Notes: generated from the letters alone by a model not told the origin. Counted from the stretch's first letter, positions 34,677-45,523 are shown. The stretch: 64,000 nucleotides of DNA from Branchinecta lynchi (GCA_023053575.1 JAKZAP010000001.1:19920533-19984532), one strand, 5' to 3'. Translations and numbers: made by a program.

Positions 34677-34990
34677 GTTAATAATAATAATAATATAATA
34701 TAACTGCAGTAAAAAAGGCTTTCGCCTCTGTTAATTTCTCGAGACACTGTGTACACTAAATTCAATTTCAGCCAGGTGTCGATCCACGCCTGCTTTAAAC
34801 TGATTGATATTTTCGGCATTTACGACATTTTCGGGGAGATTATTCCAGTATTCCACTATCCGGTTTTTGAAGCTCCATTTTCCAATGTCTTTTCGGAATT
34901 TCTCGCCGCGAATTTTCAATATCCGACCCATTGTTGACGCTTGGAGCCATCGTCTAATTTGTGTTCTCCGATCGGAAACTTACCTATCAA
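34677..34990 (-). pseudogene. LINE fragment: end of ORF2 plus 3' tail
   Basis: The minus-strand frame from about 34985 to 34731 contains FKNRIVEYWNNLPENVV followed by NINQFKAGVDRHLAE. The pattern F-x-x-R-(I/V)-V-x-x-W-N-x-L-P-x-x-V-V, then ~8 residues and F-K-x-x-(L/V)-D, is what follows the reverse transcriptase in many CR1/L2/Jockey-like LINEs. The frame stops, ~50 bp of untranslated sequence follow, and the element ends in (TTA)n at 34678-34700. It is 5'-truncated, as expected from incomplete target-primed reverse transcription. Confidence 0.75.
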
Positions 34991-35072
34991 CGATCCCATC
35001 AATGTGATTCTAAATTAGTGAACCTTTATGGAATTTTTTGTTCAAGTGTTTTGATTCTTTGTCCCTTTTTTC

Positions 35073-35132
35073 CTGCATTTACGCCCTTGGGAAGTGCGTC
35101 ATACATCATTTATTCATTCGCTCATTCATTAC
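35073..35132 (+). repeat. Retroposon tail family K, copy 1
   Basis: TGCATTTACGCCCTTGGGAAG, CATACATCATTTATTCATTCG and a (CATT)n run resemble 56433-56472 and, inverted, 59749-59794. A shared ~35-bp stretch ending in ATTC repeats looks like the 3' end of a LINE or SINE. Confidence 0.5.
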
Positions 35133-35135
35133 AGA

Positions 35136-36404
35136 ATATCTGTAAAACTAAAGTGAACTGAATTGAGGAGTTAGGATACACTTATGAAGTGGAGAATCCC
35201 GAGAATGAGAATAGATGGAAATTCTACTGAAGTAAAAGAATTACTATCATAAGTACTACACGTCCTTTGAAAACACCCAGCAAAAGCTATCCCGCCTCTG
35301 CGAGGAACTATAAAGCGGGTTTGACGTTGGATTCAACGCTCAGCTGTGACGATGTCGGCATTAAAACCAACTTACGATTTCCTTCCCCTCCGTAAAAGTG
35401 CTCGAGATACTCCCCGTGAGGAAACGAAGGCTAGAGAAGCCACTGTGACACTCAGAATGGCGCCAAGGAAGTTTATGGTTTGGATTTATTATTTTCATTT
35501 CAAACGGTTCCTTTTCTTTAAGGGAACGACCTGGGACTACATGACGCAGTTCAGGCACGGATGATTCAGGCCAAATTGATGATTACGAAACTGTCTCAGA
35601 AAACTCTTGTTCCTTTAATCTAACTTCTTTTAATCTCACCCTGCCAAACTTCTTCTGACACAGAGAAGGCAGACTAATTGTTTTGCAACTGAGGAATAAT
35701 GGGAAAAGAGCCATGGGAGGTCCCAAGCCAAGTTGGAAACCAAGCAAAGGAAGAAAAGCAGAATTTCAGGAGAAGGAACTAGGAAGGGACAAACTGTTTG
35801 GCGAAATCTAATTTTCCGCTACGCGGCGCAGGAATCACCCAGCCAAATGCAAATCCGTGTTTTCTGGGCAGACGGCCTAAGATGGCGTTTATATGGCACT
35901 TATTCATTATTCTAAAAGATGCCAAAGGCAAGAATTTTCACTTAAATACAAAGGGACAGAAGATAAATTACGGTTGGTTAGCGCAGTAACAAGAAACAAG
36001 TATTGAGAATGGACAGTTGAAAACTTAGAAACAAACCGTTCAAAACTAACTCTCTTGCTGTCCCTATGGGAACGGCTGAAAGGGAAGACAGCTATAATGA
36101 ACCAACACTAGAACAATATCTCTCCTTATTCGAATCCGAAAGCTTGCATGAAGTGCCACACGTGTAGTCTTTCTAAGAGTAAGAACCTTCTTAAAGTAAA
36201 CGATTATGAGACTTGTAACTCTAGAGCCACAAGATGCTGACAGCAAAACGCTGTCCCGTTTTTAATCGTTCCGCTTTAGTATCTGAAGAAGAATAAGAGG
36301 GGGGGGGGAAGGGCTTTCTACAGAATCAAAGCAGAACTGGGGCAGAACATTATCGTACTTCTCCATAATCAGCGCCATCTCTAGCCCGCCCATACTCACC
36401 AGTC
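35136..36404. other. No supported gene; TATA-like site before a short frame
   Basis: TATAAA at 35309-35314 lies 33 bases before a CAG (35341) and 43 before an ATG (35352) that opens a 70-codon frame (start MSALKPTYDFLPLRKSARD). The minus strand is also open here, and no domain is recognised, so no gene is called. The rest is unassigned. Confidence 0.35.
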
Positions 36405-36655
36405 ATTCTCGTAACCTAATTCCCGTTCTGGTGCCAGGTGCAAGTTCCCATCGAGGGGTTGCCCACTCTCGAGTTTGAGTACAGCAAATACCCAGCCGGT
36501 TGCGGCACCGGCTGCAATGTATCTGAACATAAACATTAGCATGCCTGGAGCGAGTATCACCTAATTTATGGCGGGCAACGGCCCCTCTGGTTTTCGGCCG
36601 GTGCTGGGAAAGTTGGTGTACAGCAGGCACCGGTGAGTGGGTAACCCTGGCTTCC
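36405..36655 (+). repeat. Dispersed repeat family J, copy 2
   Basis: Contains GGGGTTGCCCACTC (36455-36468) and the inverted GAGTGGGTAACCC (36635-36647) around a GC-richer body (TCACCTAATTTATGG, CAGGCACCGGTGAGTGGG). It matches both halves of 21640-22135. The inverted ends suggest a MITE, but no target duplication was found. Confidence 0.65.
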
Positions 36656-39204
36656 CATGTAGATGTCTGATAACAGATAAGACATGGCTGCGCATCCTCG
36701 TGTTACATGTTATTTTGCATGTAAAATCTATGTTATGACGATTTCCAATGTTATGTTTCGAGACAAAATTTCTGTTACGACCCTTTCAAAGATTTTGTTT
36801 CACAAATGAACATTTAAACGGATAACCTATACCCTCTCATAAAGTTAAACAGAAGGATACATATTTCAAATGTTACTTCACTTCTCTCAGTGACGAAAGC
36901 ATCGCCCCTGACCTTGGTATGTTCTTGGTTCGATCAGAGGCGCCTGCCCTTGTTTCACTCACACTTGAAACCGAAAGGTTAAAAATTTACTATTATCTCA
37001 GAACCCACGTCCTTCGACCGCCTGGTAAAGCCTTACCTTTCTTACTGAGGCCTGCGGCTGCATCGCAAAGTATTTCCAAAGGCCAACCTCTTCAGCAGGA
37101 CACAACATTTAAACTCGAAGACCCGAAAATTTTGATGTATGAGTAGTTCTACCTAATAAATCTAAGCAAAGCTCTTAATCAACGCCGAAGGTATGTCTCA
37201 ATTGCTGTTAAAGCGCTTGAGATTCTAAAGTGGAGACACGGTTGATGTTCAACGCCTTACCCTAGGTGCACACAGAGCAAATCGCGGCGGTGAACGAGAT
37301 TTTTCATTCGCAGCGATAGAAGATTTTTATCGCCTGGATGTTCACACTGAATTTTCGTCGACAACAGAATTTAACACGAAAGGTTGCTGTTGCATGCATA
37401 AAATCGTACTGTCGTCTGATTAAAGTTGAATTTTCCCAACATTGAAAATCACCCGACGAAGCAACAGAAAATCGCCCGACGACCATCACATTATTCCTTT
37501 TCTGATATTTCGACCGGACGGAAGGTAAGCCATAGTTGGGGATTTTCGGCGGATTGCGTATAACAATTATTGAGAGAAAACAAATAAACAAAACACAAAC
37601 TAACAAAGACAAAACAACCGCGAGAAAAAGCCAGGCGATACAGTCCAAACAGATCCTACACATCGCCTATCAAGAGCTGAGACGAAAAGCACTGTATCTG
37701 CTGGGCATTTGGGGTTTGACATTCACGAGTTTCATGTCCATACAGTTTAGATTCTGTTCAATGCGGACTTTTCCAAGCTTTTTTATTTCACCAGAATATC
37801 ACTGGTATTTGCTGCCATAAGTCACAGGTTGCGTCAGAGCGGCAACGCTTAAGAATAACAAAACCACGTTTGGCTCTTAAGAAAATCAAGACAAAATCAG
37901 AGAAAAAATACAGAGATCAATGCTGATTAACTAGCTTTTGGAAAGCAAGGGATAGTCGGATGTTGTTTCAGTTGACATGTTGTATTTTCAGTGAAAAGCT
38001 GATTGTGACAAGGTATGAGCATAGGCTGGTTGTCTATGAGAGTCAAGATATTCTATCATTTTTTTTCATTTTTATTTTGTTTTCTATAACGTTAAGTTTT
38101 TTTTTTTCACTGAAAGTAATGTTTTTTCTTTATTGTTTGGAGGTCAGCTTCTGCTTTTCAGTATTTGAGGAAAAGTGCTCGACAAACATCTGTGGAGGCT
38201 GATACGGCTTCGTATCCGCCTCTCTGGAGGATGATATGATATCGTATCAACGTCCACAAGAGTAATTGTCATAATATAACTTCCTGTGGGACATAGGAAG
38301 ATATGCATTGCAAGTTATATGAGAGTACCCGTCTTTAAATGATCTGTGTATCATTTCTGCTTACAAGTCTGCCTCATTTTGAAAAGTGATAGATAGTAAT
38401 TATGTTGCTTCTTTGATCCTTCGAAAATTAGTTTATAATCCCCTTAATCGAAACAACACTTTTCAACGGTTTAATCTTTTCCCTCTATCGGGACGTGCAT
38501 CCTAACTAATCTCCTGAGCTGGAAATAAAAATATCTGGAGTCAAGTTTATCTCTTTCAGTTTTTATTTCGTATTCCACGCCTTTGTTTGACCCGAAAACA
38601 GCGGTTAGAAGTAGATGAACGACATTCACTCGGTCAGACAGGACAGGCATTCCCAGAAAACTCAAATGATTTCATTTTTCTACATTCAGCATGGTTCCGG
38701 ATGAGGGTGCTGGCCAATCCGACTATTTTCCGGAGTTGTCTGATTGTCTAGTGGCGAACTAGGTCAAACAGGAAAACGACGACCTATATCACATTCGGTT
38801 TTCAAAATCTCAAGGTTTCGATGCGGGTTTTGTCTAACTGACTTGGCTCGACATAGCCAATGAGAAAATTCCATAGAACAATGTGATTGACTAGTACCCT
38901 TGAAAGCAGGGTGGCCACTAGGAGCACTGAGGTTCTACTTTAATGTAAACTGAGGTAGCAAGTTCTTCGAAAAAATACGTTTTGTTCTGTTACGACTGCT
39001 TATTAAATAGTTCGAGAAATACTGCTGTCCATAAATCTTACCAGACTTAGTAATATAATGGTCGTCCAATTATACTTGTGTACTTCAAGTAGTACTTCTA
39101 ATCTTTTGAAGCTCGAAAATTTGTATCAGTGTGGCAACACTGCTGGAAAGTTGTATTCGCTTGAGCTTCGGTCTCAGAATCAGTGGTACCTTCACGTAGG
39201 CCAG
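36656..39204. other. 2.5 kb with no supported gene
   Basis: Includes a T-rich patch (38050-38135) and two adjacent hairpin-forming words near 38190-38260 (GATACGGCTTCGTATC and GATATGATATCGTATC). A 64-codon minus-strand frame at 38471-38665 has protein-like composition, but no acceptor or known domain. Confidence 0.35.
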
Positions 39205-39465
39205 TCTCAATACTCTATATGAAAGTCCAAAACACGCCAGTGATTCTCAGGAAGAAAGAGTAAACGTGTCCGTAACGACTCAAACTCAACGACTCAAATC
39301 CTGAGTCAGCGCAGCTGTGACACCGTTTCTTCCTTTCTTCCGCAGGTACCCGGAGATACTGCATCGGAAGGGAGAGATAGTCATCAAGAGTATTCGGAAT
39401 GGGCAGGCCCTTGCGGAAACTGAGTGTTCGAATAACTTTCAGAACTGGCTGAGACCGGGTGTTAG
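39205..39465 (+). repeat. Dispersed repeat family R, copy 3, with exon-like segment
   Basis: AATACTCTATATGAAAGTCC, AACACGCCAGTGATTCTC and AACGACTCAAACTCAAC match R1 and R2. From 39346 to 39465 the plus strand has a 120-bp open segment bounded by CTTCCGCAG and AGGTAAAA, with ILHRKGEIVIKSI corresponding to LYRQEVIKSI of R1. The AG at 39344 falls where R1 and R2 have other bases, so the splice-like look may be chance. Either a diverged member of a small gene family or a coding transposon fragment. Confidence 0.6.
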
Positions 39466-39569
39466 GTAAAACTCATTGTGAATTCGCCCGTAGCCTGTCA
39501 TAAAGCTTCCCATTGTGAGGACATCTGGCGTCGGTCTATAAGTTTCGTTCTAGTTCTTTGTCTTTCTGG

Positions 39570-39765
39570 TATTCAAAACGTAATGACGGGATATCTGTCG
39601 CTTTACCATCCGTCTTGGCTGTTAGCAAGATAACTTTCGAAGGAGTTGAGGTGTTGGGTTTAAATTTGAAGTGAAGATCCTCTGGGCCAAGCCCGGGTCA
39701 AATTTGGAGATGGGTGCCGTAGCACTATTTGTTGGGGAGGGGGTTTCAAATTAAGACGTGAAAGT
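39570..39765 (+). mobile_element. Family A element A6 (decayed 5' fragment)
   Basis: TTCAAAACGTAATGACGGG, CAAGATAACTTTCGAAGGAG, GAGATGGGTGCCGTAGCACT and GGGGAGGGGGTTTCAAATTAA follow in family-A order but are heavily mutated, and the core units are missing. It is the oldest-looking A copy in the window. Confidence 0.65.
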
Positions 39766-40458
39766 GAATGTCCATTTAGGAGGGGGTGGGGCTAGCCCCA
39801 ACAGACCAACACCAACAGCAAGAAATTATAAGATAAAAATATAAAAAAAAGTGACGCGGATTAAAAGAAATATTTTCTTTTATAATTGTGAAGATTTTTA
39901 ACTAAACAAAATGGCAGAGTTGAGCCGTTTTGGGTATGGGTATGGCGAAATGTACAGTAGGAAGGAAATCGATGCCGTAAGGACGATGACAAATAGTGGG
40001 AGGGAGTGGAAGGAAGGGATTCTTACGAGGCTCCTTCTCCCCATATACTTAAACACCTCGACCGAGTTGGTCTCGAGTCGGAATATATAATTTGTCTGAC
40101 CTGGGAGCAACCCGGGCGAGGTCTAGTCGGTCCTTGAGACGCATTGAAGAAACGCAAGTAGGAAGATTGGGCGAAGAGGCTCGTCAGTTTTGAGAGTTAT
40201 TTCTTACCTGTCCTCTAAGCCAGTTCTCCCCATAAAACAATCTTGACTAAGTACCCCCCCCCCCCCCCCCGATTCAACAACTATCAACGTGCCCGGGATC
40301 CAGGCTGAACAACTCTTAACGTACTAGGAACCGGAAAGTTTCTTCCTCTCATGTGATCCCGACATTCTCATGTGATCCCGATGTTCTTATGGCAGGAAAA
40401 GGTGAAGTTCCCTGTTGGAGTCACATTTGGTAAGGTCGGTAAGGCTGGTAATACTTAC
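39766..40458. other. Probable intron of the minus-strand gene; C17 run
   Basis: Lies downstream (3') of the exon at 40459-40665 and starts with its donor, so the right part is probably intron. A run of 17 C is at 40254-40270. ATGTGATCCCGA is directly repeated near 40350-40382. Confidence 0.45.
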
Positions 40459-40665
40459 TGGTACTGGGGAGGGCGCATCCATGCAGTAAGGCGTCTTCGG
40501 GCTAGCTGATTGTCCTTTTGAGAGGTTTTCCGGCGAAGAGACAGTAGATGGCGTCGGTGTCATGATAGGAACTGAGGGTGTGGGAGAGGGAGAGCATTGC
40601 CGTTCTGACTTGATAGACATATCCAAGGCACCTGAGTAGTCTCCCGATCTTCGCCTCGGGCGGGC
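40459..40665 (-). CDS. Internal exon of a Ser/Pro-rich probable transcriptional regulator
   Basis: The best-supported host coding sequence in the window. On the minus strand CTTCTTTGCAG precedes it and GTAAGTATT follows. The exon is 207 bp, phase 0 at both sides, 69 codons from ARPRRRSGDYSGALDMSIKS to DAPSPVP. It has a basic start (RPRRR), the word ALDMSIK, which resembles the CtBP corepressor-binding consensus PxDLSxK, and a long Ser/Pro/Thr stretch with SP and TP sites (SPSPTP, TPTPST, SPENLS, SPKTP). That fits a disordered linker of a nuclear protein or transcription factor. No DNA-binding domain is in this exon, so the family is unknown; neighbouring exons were not found. Confidence 0.7.
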
Positions 40666-40826
40666 CTGCAAAGAAGGAGTCCGATTTAACAAAATGCTTA
40701 AAGTTGGTTAAAGCCAGTATAGCTTTATGTCTTGATTTAAACACACTTTAATAAGTGTATTTAAATCTGCTAATGGATTTTCGATGTTTTCCATCCTCTA
40801 GTAGTGACGTTCAGAATACGCACTAC

Positions 40827-40898
40827 TGGCCCGAACAGAGAAAGTTCACCCCGACCCAGAGATGGCCCGAACAGAGCAAGTTCACCCCGACCCAGAGA
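40827..40898. repeat. Two-copy 36-bp direct tandem duplication
   Basis: TGGCCCGAACAGAG(A/C)AAGTT followed by CACCCCGACCCAGAGA occurs at 40827-40862 and 40863-40898 with one difference. It lies in a plus-strand frame of 148 codons (40755-41201), giving the peptide WPEQ(R/S)KFTPTQR twice. The frame is otherwise unsupported and lies opposite the 5' intron of the minus-strand gene. Confidence 0.9.
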
Positions 40899-42611
40899 AT
40901 TCGAATTTCAGCAAAAGCGCTCATTTTAATGGCCACTGAAGCGAAGCTCAGGAAATGTTCAATTCCAGACTGTAGGGTAGCTTCTCAAGAAAGCCCGCTG
41001 TTGCCTGTTACCCGAAAAAGAGTAATTTTTCGGCAATCATTTACTGTTGCAGTTGCTGTACAATCCAAGCATAGAGATACAAGCACAGTGGTACCAAAAC
41101 TCAAAAGAAAAAAGTTCATTCGCTCAAAATCGTTGATAGGAATAGCGGAACAACGAAGTAACGCATTTCTTCTGGTCGTCAACCCTGCAGTCGAGATATG
41201 ATTATATGAACACTTCTCTAACTATTTCACTACCCTGATTTTTTTACTTGCTTATAAAGCATTCAAATGGAAAGGAAAATAACAAACTTGATATCAGCTA
41301 ATGGCCAAATGTCTCAAGATTATTCTGGCATAAACATTGAGTAGAAATTCAATTAAATATTATTTTACTTTAAATTTACAAATGTGCCTCTTCTTTTATT
41401 TGAGGCGTCTGTTGGTCGAGACGCCATCTTCTTGGCTGAAGATGCGTTCCTCCTGACAAATTGTGAAAGGAAAACCAGGTGGCAGCTGAGTCATTAACAC
41501 TGTTAGTAACAGCAGGTTTTGTTTTTTTCTTCGGCGAGGGGTCTGTTAAGCGGCTTTCACATAAGTATACTTCTACTGTTTTTAAGTGAAAAAGTGATGG
41601 GTGACTAGACTATATATCGCATGTGAGTTCTATTTGGTTAAATTTTAAAGCAGAACTAACGGCATTCAGCGTTCCATTACTTTATTTCTCATTGCCAAAG
41701 AAGAAGTGGAACATCAGAAAGGAACCATGCCTAGTCGATAGGAATAATTATTGTGAACGCGACTGTACCTTTCCTGCAAACTCCTCCACCAGCCAAAAGC
41801 AACAAAAATGACCGCAAAATCATCAACCTCCGGACTGCTTATTCATCAAAAGAACTGGCGATGAATTCAGGGATCGTAAAATTTTAATCAGAATTTCGCA
41901 CCAGAAATCCACAAAGTGATATAATATACTCAGGCGAAAGCCAGGCGTTCTGAACGAGCACTCTGATAAGAGAGAAACCAAGGTCAAACGAAGAGCAGAA
42001 TCGCCCGTGTGGTCTCAAAAGTCAGTTTCAAAATGACAAAGGATAAGAAAAAGAACTGAATTTCCAAGAAACGTCCGTACAGAACCAGCGGATTAGTTCC
42101 TAAAATTGCGTTAGACGGAACAGATTTCACGACCTCATTAGGTAGCCTACCAAGTTCTCCACTCTCATTACAAATTTGCTTCTTTTGCGCTGTTTCTGGG
42201 AATGCAAGAATAAATCCAAGCTGATACGGTTGTAACATCCCAGTTCCCAGAGAGACTGGTTTCCGTACAGCCCATTGTTTCATCCCAGAACAGCATTACG
42301 CGACTGTCAAGTATTCACAACAAAAAGCCATCCAACCCACGAACCATTCTTCGTATAGTTCTAGATTAGGAGACCACATTCTGCAAACTGACGTCAATGC
42401 ATCTACACATGAGGTAAAATATTCAACACAGAATAAATGAAGAATCAAGCTGCTACGTGCAGCCTAATCCCGAGATTTTAGGTCTCTTTCCATAGACGGC
42501 AGGCAAGCCTGTTTCATTCCATGAAGCTTTGGCCTTTTCTGCCATTCTAGCACGTTTCATATAATTTTACTTCCCAGTAAACTACTACTGTAAGAAATAT
42601 TGTGGAACATT
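40899..42611. other. No supported gene
   Basis: Probably intronic to the minus-strand gene if it continues upstream. A 99-codon minus-strand frame at 41984-42283 has protein-like composition but neither splice sites nor a domain. Nothing else recognised. Confidence 0.35.
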
Positions 42612-42907
42612 GAGCGTATTCCACCCTTCTAACAATAGTTACTGTTATTTACTATTTCCGTTCCATCATCACAAAAAGTTACTACGCTGGCTGTTCCAAC
42701 CTTGTCGGAATAGTAACTAATAGTTACTATTTGCTAACCATGCTCGGGAGCGTAGTAACTACGCATCTCTGTAGCCTGATTGGTGGGATTCGCCCGTGGC
42801 CTGAGATCCTGCTGGAAAATAGAAAAATCGTTCCAGCCTAGACATCAAAAGGCCAGAATTAGTGACGTCATGCGTAGTAACTACGGTAAGTAGGGTGGAA
42901 CATGCTC
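42612..42907. mobile_element. MITE family D, copy 1
   Basis: 296 bp with inverted ends GAGCGTATTCCACCCT and AGGGTGGAACATGCTC. ATT precedes (42609-42611) and follows (42908-42910): a 3-bp target duplication. The inside has several inverted TAGTTACTATT / AATAGTAACTA words and GACGTCATGCGTAGTAACTA. It is ~85-90% similar to copy 2 by eye. No frame for a transposase. Confidence 0.92.
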
Positions 42908-43499
42908 ATTATCTGTGTCCGTTTTAAACATTAGCTCAAATCCTAATTTAGTGCTAACCAGTGATTTCACAATGCTGAACGGTTTTGTGCACTTTCTTTA
43001 GCTGACGGCACTTTGAAAAAAATAAATAAAAATAGGCAAGGTAAAATCTACTCTTTCGGGATCATCAAATAGCATTAAAGGGCACCTCACAGCTTCGGCT
43101 GTTTTTAGCCTCTTTCCATGTATTCCATGTCCCTTTCTCTTGCCTTGGACGATAAACTTCGCAAAGTTTGCATAACCGGTCTTTGGACCAATAAGGTTCT
43201 CAGAAAAAATTATCGTGAGCAAGACATGTCAAGTAAACCAAACTTGGCAAGCGCGACAATCCGTGTAACGCTGGTAGAGGAGACAGGATACGTTTATGAA
43301 GTGAAGAAACTCGGGAACGAGAATCGATTCAGTTAACGTTGAAGTACGATGAAATTCTTTTGTTATTTAATTGAATACACTGAATTATTTGGATTCTGCA
43401 AAGAGATTTTTTTATGTTCCACTATCTACTCTAGTTATGACGTTCAGAATATCTGCGGAAGTCCCCACAACGAAAATTCTACTATGATGCGGGAAGTTC
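42908..43499. other. No gene recognised
   Basis: Holds one copy of the short motif seen at 3607 and 35167 (GGATACGTTTATGAAG...CTCGGGAACGAGAAT, 43275-43325). A 72-codon frame over it is not supported. Confidence 0.35.
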
Positions 43500-44100
43500 A
43501 ATCTCAACACAAACGCAGCTTCAACTCCATATATTTATCCCCAACCCATATGACCAAAAGCACGAAGGAATTTCATCACCGTATCTCCAGTTATTGTCAA
43601 GTTAAAAACATTGAAAAATGGGCAATTTGGGCCCAATTGCCCCTGAATCAAGTGGAGGTGGGATTTGGGACCCGCAAAAGTAAAAATAGACACAAATGCC
43701 AACAAACCTACCAAGTTTCAACTTGATACCTGTTGATTCCTGCCACGGGTAACGAACTTTACTCCTGGGCAATCTGGCCCAGTTGCCCATGAAGGCGGTG
43801 GGTGGGAGAAGTGCAACTTCAAAGGCAATTTACCAGCCCTAGGATCTACAAGTACAAGGAACTTCATCCCAGTCTCATTTCCATTTTCCATTTCCAAGTC
43901 CATTTCTTGTCAAGTTATGAACATTCTTCACTGGACAATCTGGGCCCAGTTGCCCCTGAACCGGATTGTGGTTGGGGGCAAAAGGCACAACTAGACTCCA
44001 ATACACACTAGTGTACCAAGTCTGGACTTTGATACTTGCACTGGTTCACGAGTTATGAGCTCCACAAAATCGGTGAAAACCGAAAACCGAAAGCTGCTAC
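43500..44100 (+). repeat. Dispersed, internally repeated family G, copy 1
   Basis: Three degenerate units of roughly 160-190 bp. Each has GGGCAATTTGGGCCCAATTGCCC or a variant (43620, 43767, 43936), then a G-rich box, then a CAAGT(C/T)-TTTGATAC box, and TTGTCAAGTTATGAACATT before it. It ends with GTGAAAACCGAAAACCGAAAGC. The family recurs inverted at 48440-48790 and in part near 49400-49600. Confidence 0.75.
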
Positions 44101-44391
44101 AGAGCCCAAGCAGAACACCACTAAAAACAGTAAGATATACTTAGGGTGGATAGAAATAATCTACGAAGTAAGAATCAATAAAGCTTTTCGGGAAGAAAAC
44201 TGGATCAGTTCTCAAAATCCTACATTCCCTAAATTTGATGCGAAAGAACAAGTTTGTAAGTGCCACGATGTATCCGTATGAAGCCCGGGATTCCCACAAA
44301 TGATATCGGCAAATTTCTATGAGAGACATAGAAACAAATTTAATGTTCAAATAATAGACCGAGCCACCTTGAATCTTGGAATGATCACTCT

Positions 44392-44686
44392 GAGCGTGTT
44401 CCACCCTCGTACCAATAGTAACTATTAGTTACTATTTCCGTTCCAACCTCACCAAAAGTTACTACGCTGACCGTTCCAACCTTCTCGAAATAGTAACTAA
44501 TAGTAACTATTTGCTTACCACGCTCGGGAGCGTAGTAACTACGGATCTCTGAATCGTGATTGGTCGGATTCGCCCGTGGTATGATATTCTGCGGGAAAAT
44601 AGAAAAGTCGCTCCAGCCTTGACGGAAAAAGCCAGAATTCGTGACGTCATGCGTAGTAACTACGGTAAGTAGGATGGAACACGCTC
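44392..44686. mobile_element. MITE family D, copy 2
   Basis: 295 bp with ends GAGCGTGTTCCACCCT and AGGATGGAACACGCTC. TCT flanks it on both sides (44389-44391 and 44687-44689). Together with ATT at copy 1 this shows a 3-bp duplication without fixed sequence. CACTA-type elements give 2-3-bp and Harbinger 3-bp duplications; the superfamily is open. Confidence 0.92.
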
Positions 44687-45174
44687 TCTGTTTCTTACCC
44701 AGATGTTACTATGGAGTAAAGAAGAATCACAAGGAAAATAAATTTGAAGAGCCCCTACGAAAGTTAACAACGAGAGGGGCTCGAGAATAAGTAAAAAAAT
44801 ATCCGTAATGAGGTGTGGACGTTCTGAAAAGATGCTTTTAGAAAGTGGAGATCAAAACTTCCTTACAAACTTCTCAAATTCACTATTAAACAAAAATAAG
44901 GGTAGCCGAAACTGCAAACTGAAGACCGGCGTATTTACAAACTTCTGTTTGAATGGGACATGCAGAACGAGCGAGCGAAAGGCTTAGGGGTAGTCTTAAA
45001 TACCACCTCGCACTGTTTACTGTTTAAGCTACAATGTAAAAACTATTTGAACACTCTGAAACTAGGCTCTGCTTTTAACAAATTATCCACAGCTCTGGTT
45101 GTTTTAAGCCTTTTCCCAGGTTTATCCACTTCTTGCAAAGACTTGGCTAAATTCAGATGATCGATTTCGCGCAT
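44687..45174. other. No gene recognised
   Basis: Unassigned sequence between MITE D2 and repeat F3. Confidence 0.4.
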
Positions 45175-45390
45175 TAGTAGCATGATACGCGAACACTCGT
45201 CGGGAAGATATTGCGCATTGACAATCGTGAATCGTGGATTTGACAATCGTGAAAGATTGATGAGGGCTTAGAATGTAACATAGAAATTTGGGTCTCGGGC
45301 TTAAGAATAGTGAATGCATCGACGGAAGTGGTTTGCATTGGCATTATCGAGTCTTTCACGACAGGGAAAGGCATCTTCAAATGAGGAAAT
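45175..45390 (-). repeat. Dispersed repeat family F, copy 3
   Basis: On the minus strand: GATAATGCCAATGCAAACCAC, CTTAAGCCCGAGACCCAAATT and TATGTTACATTCTAAGCCC, matching the second unit of 3770-4560. Confidence 0.75.
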
Positions 45391-45523
45391 GCTACTAAAA
45401 AGAAGAAAGGTGAACCAGAAAAATCACGGGGCAGTTCCCCTCACCTTACATGTTCCATTCTTCTTTTTCTCTACTTCTACAGTACATTAGCAGTCTTATA
45501 AAACACCACTTGTCCTTTCCCCT

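Noticed and set aside
39346..39465. Exon with CTTCCGCAG acceptor and AGGTAAAA donor on the plus strand
   Set aside because: The segment belongs to repeat R, and the acceptor AG falls where the other two copies have different bases, so the splice look is probably accidental.
40254..40270. C17 and other long G/C runs (for example 26092-26108) as G-quadruplex regulators
   Set aside because: Most lie at variable positions within B modules or near elements, and lengths of such runs are unreliable in assemblies; no regulatory role is shown.
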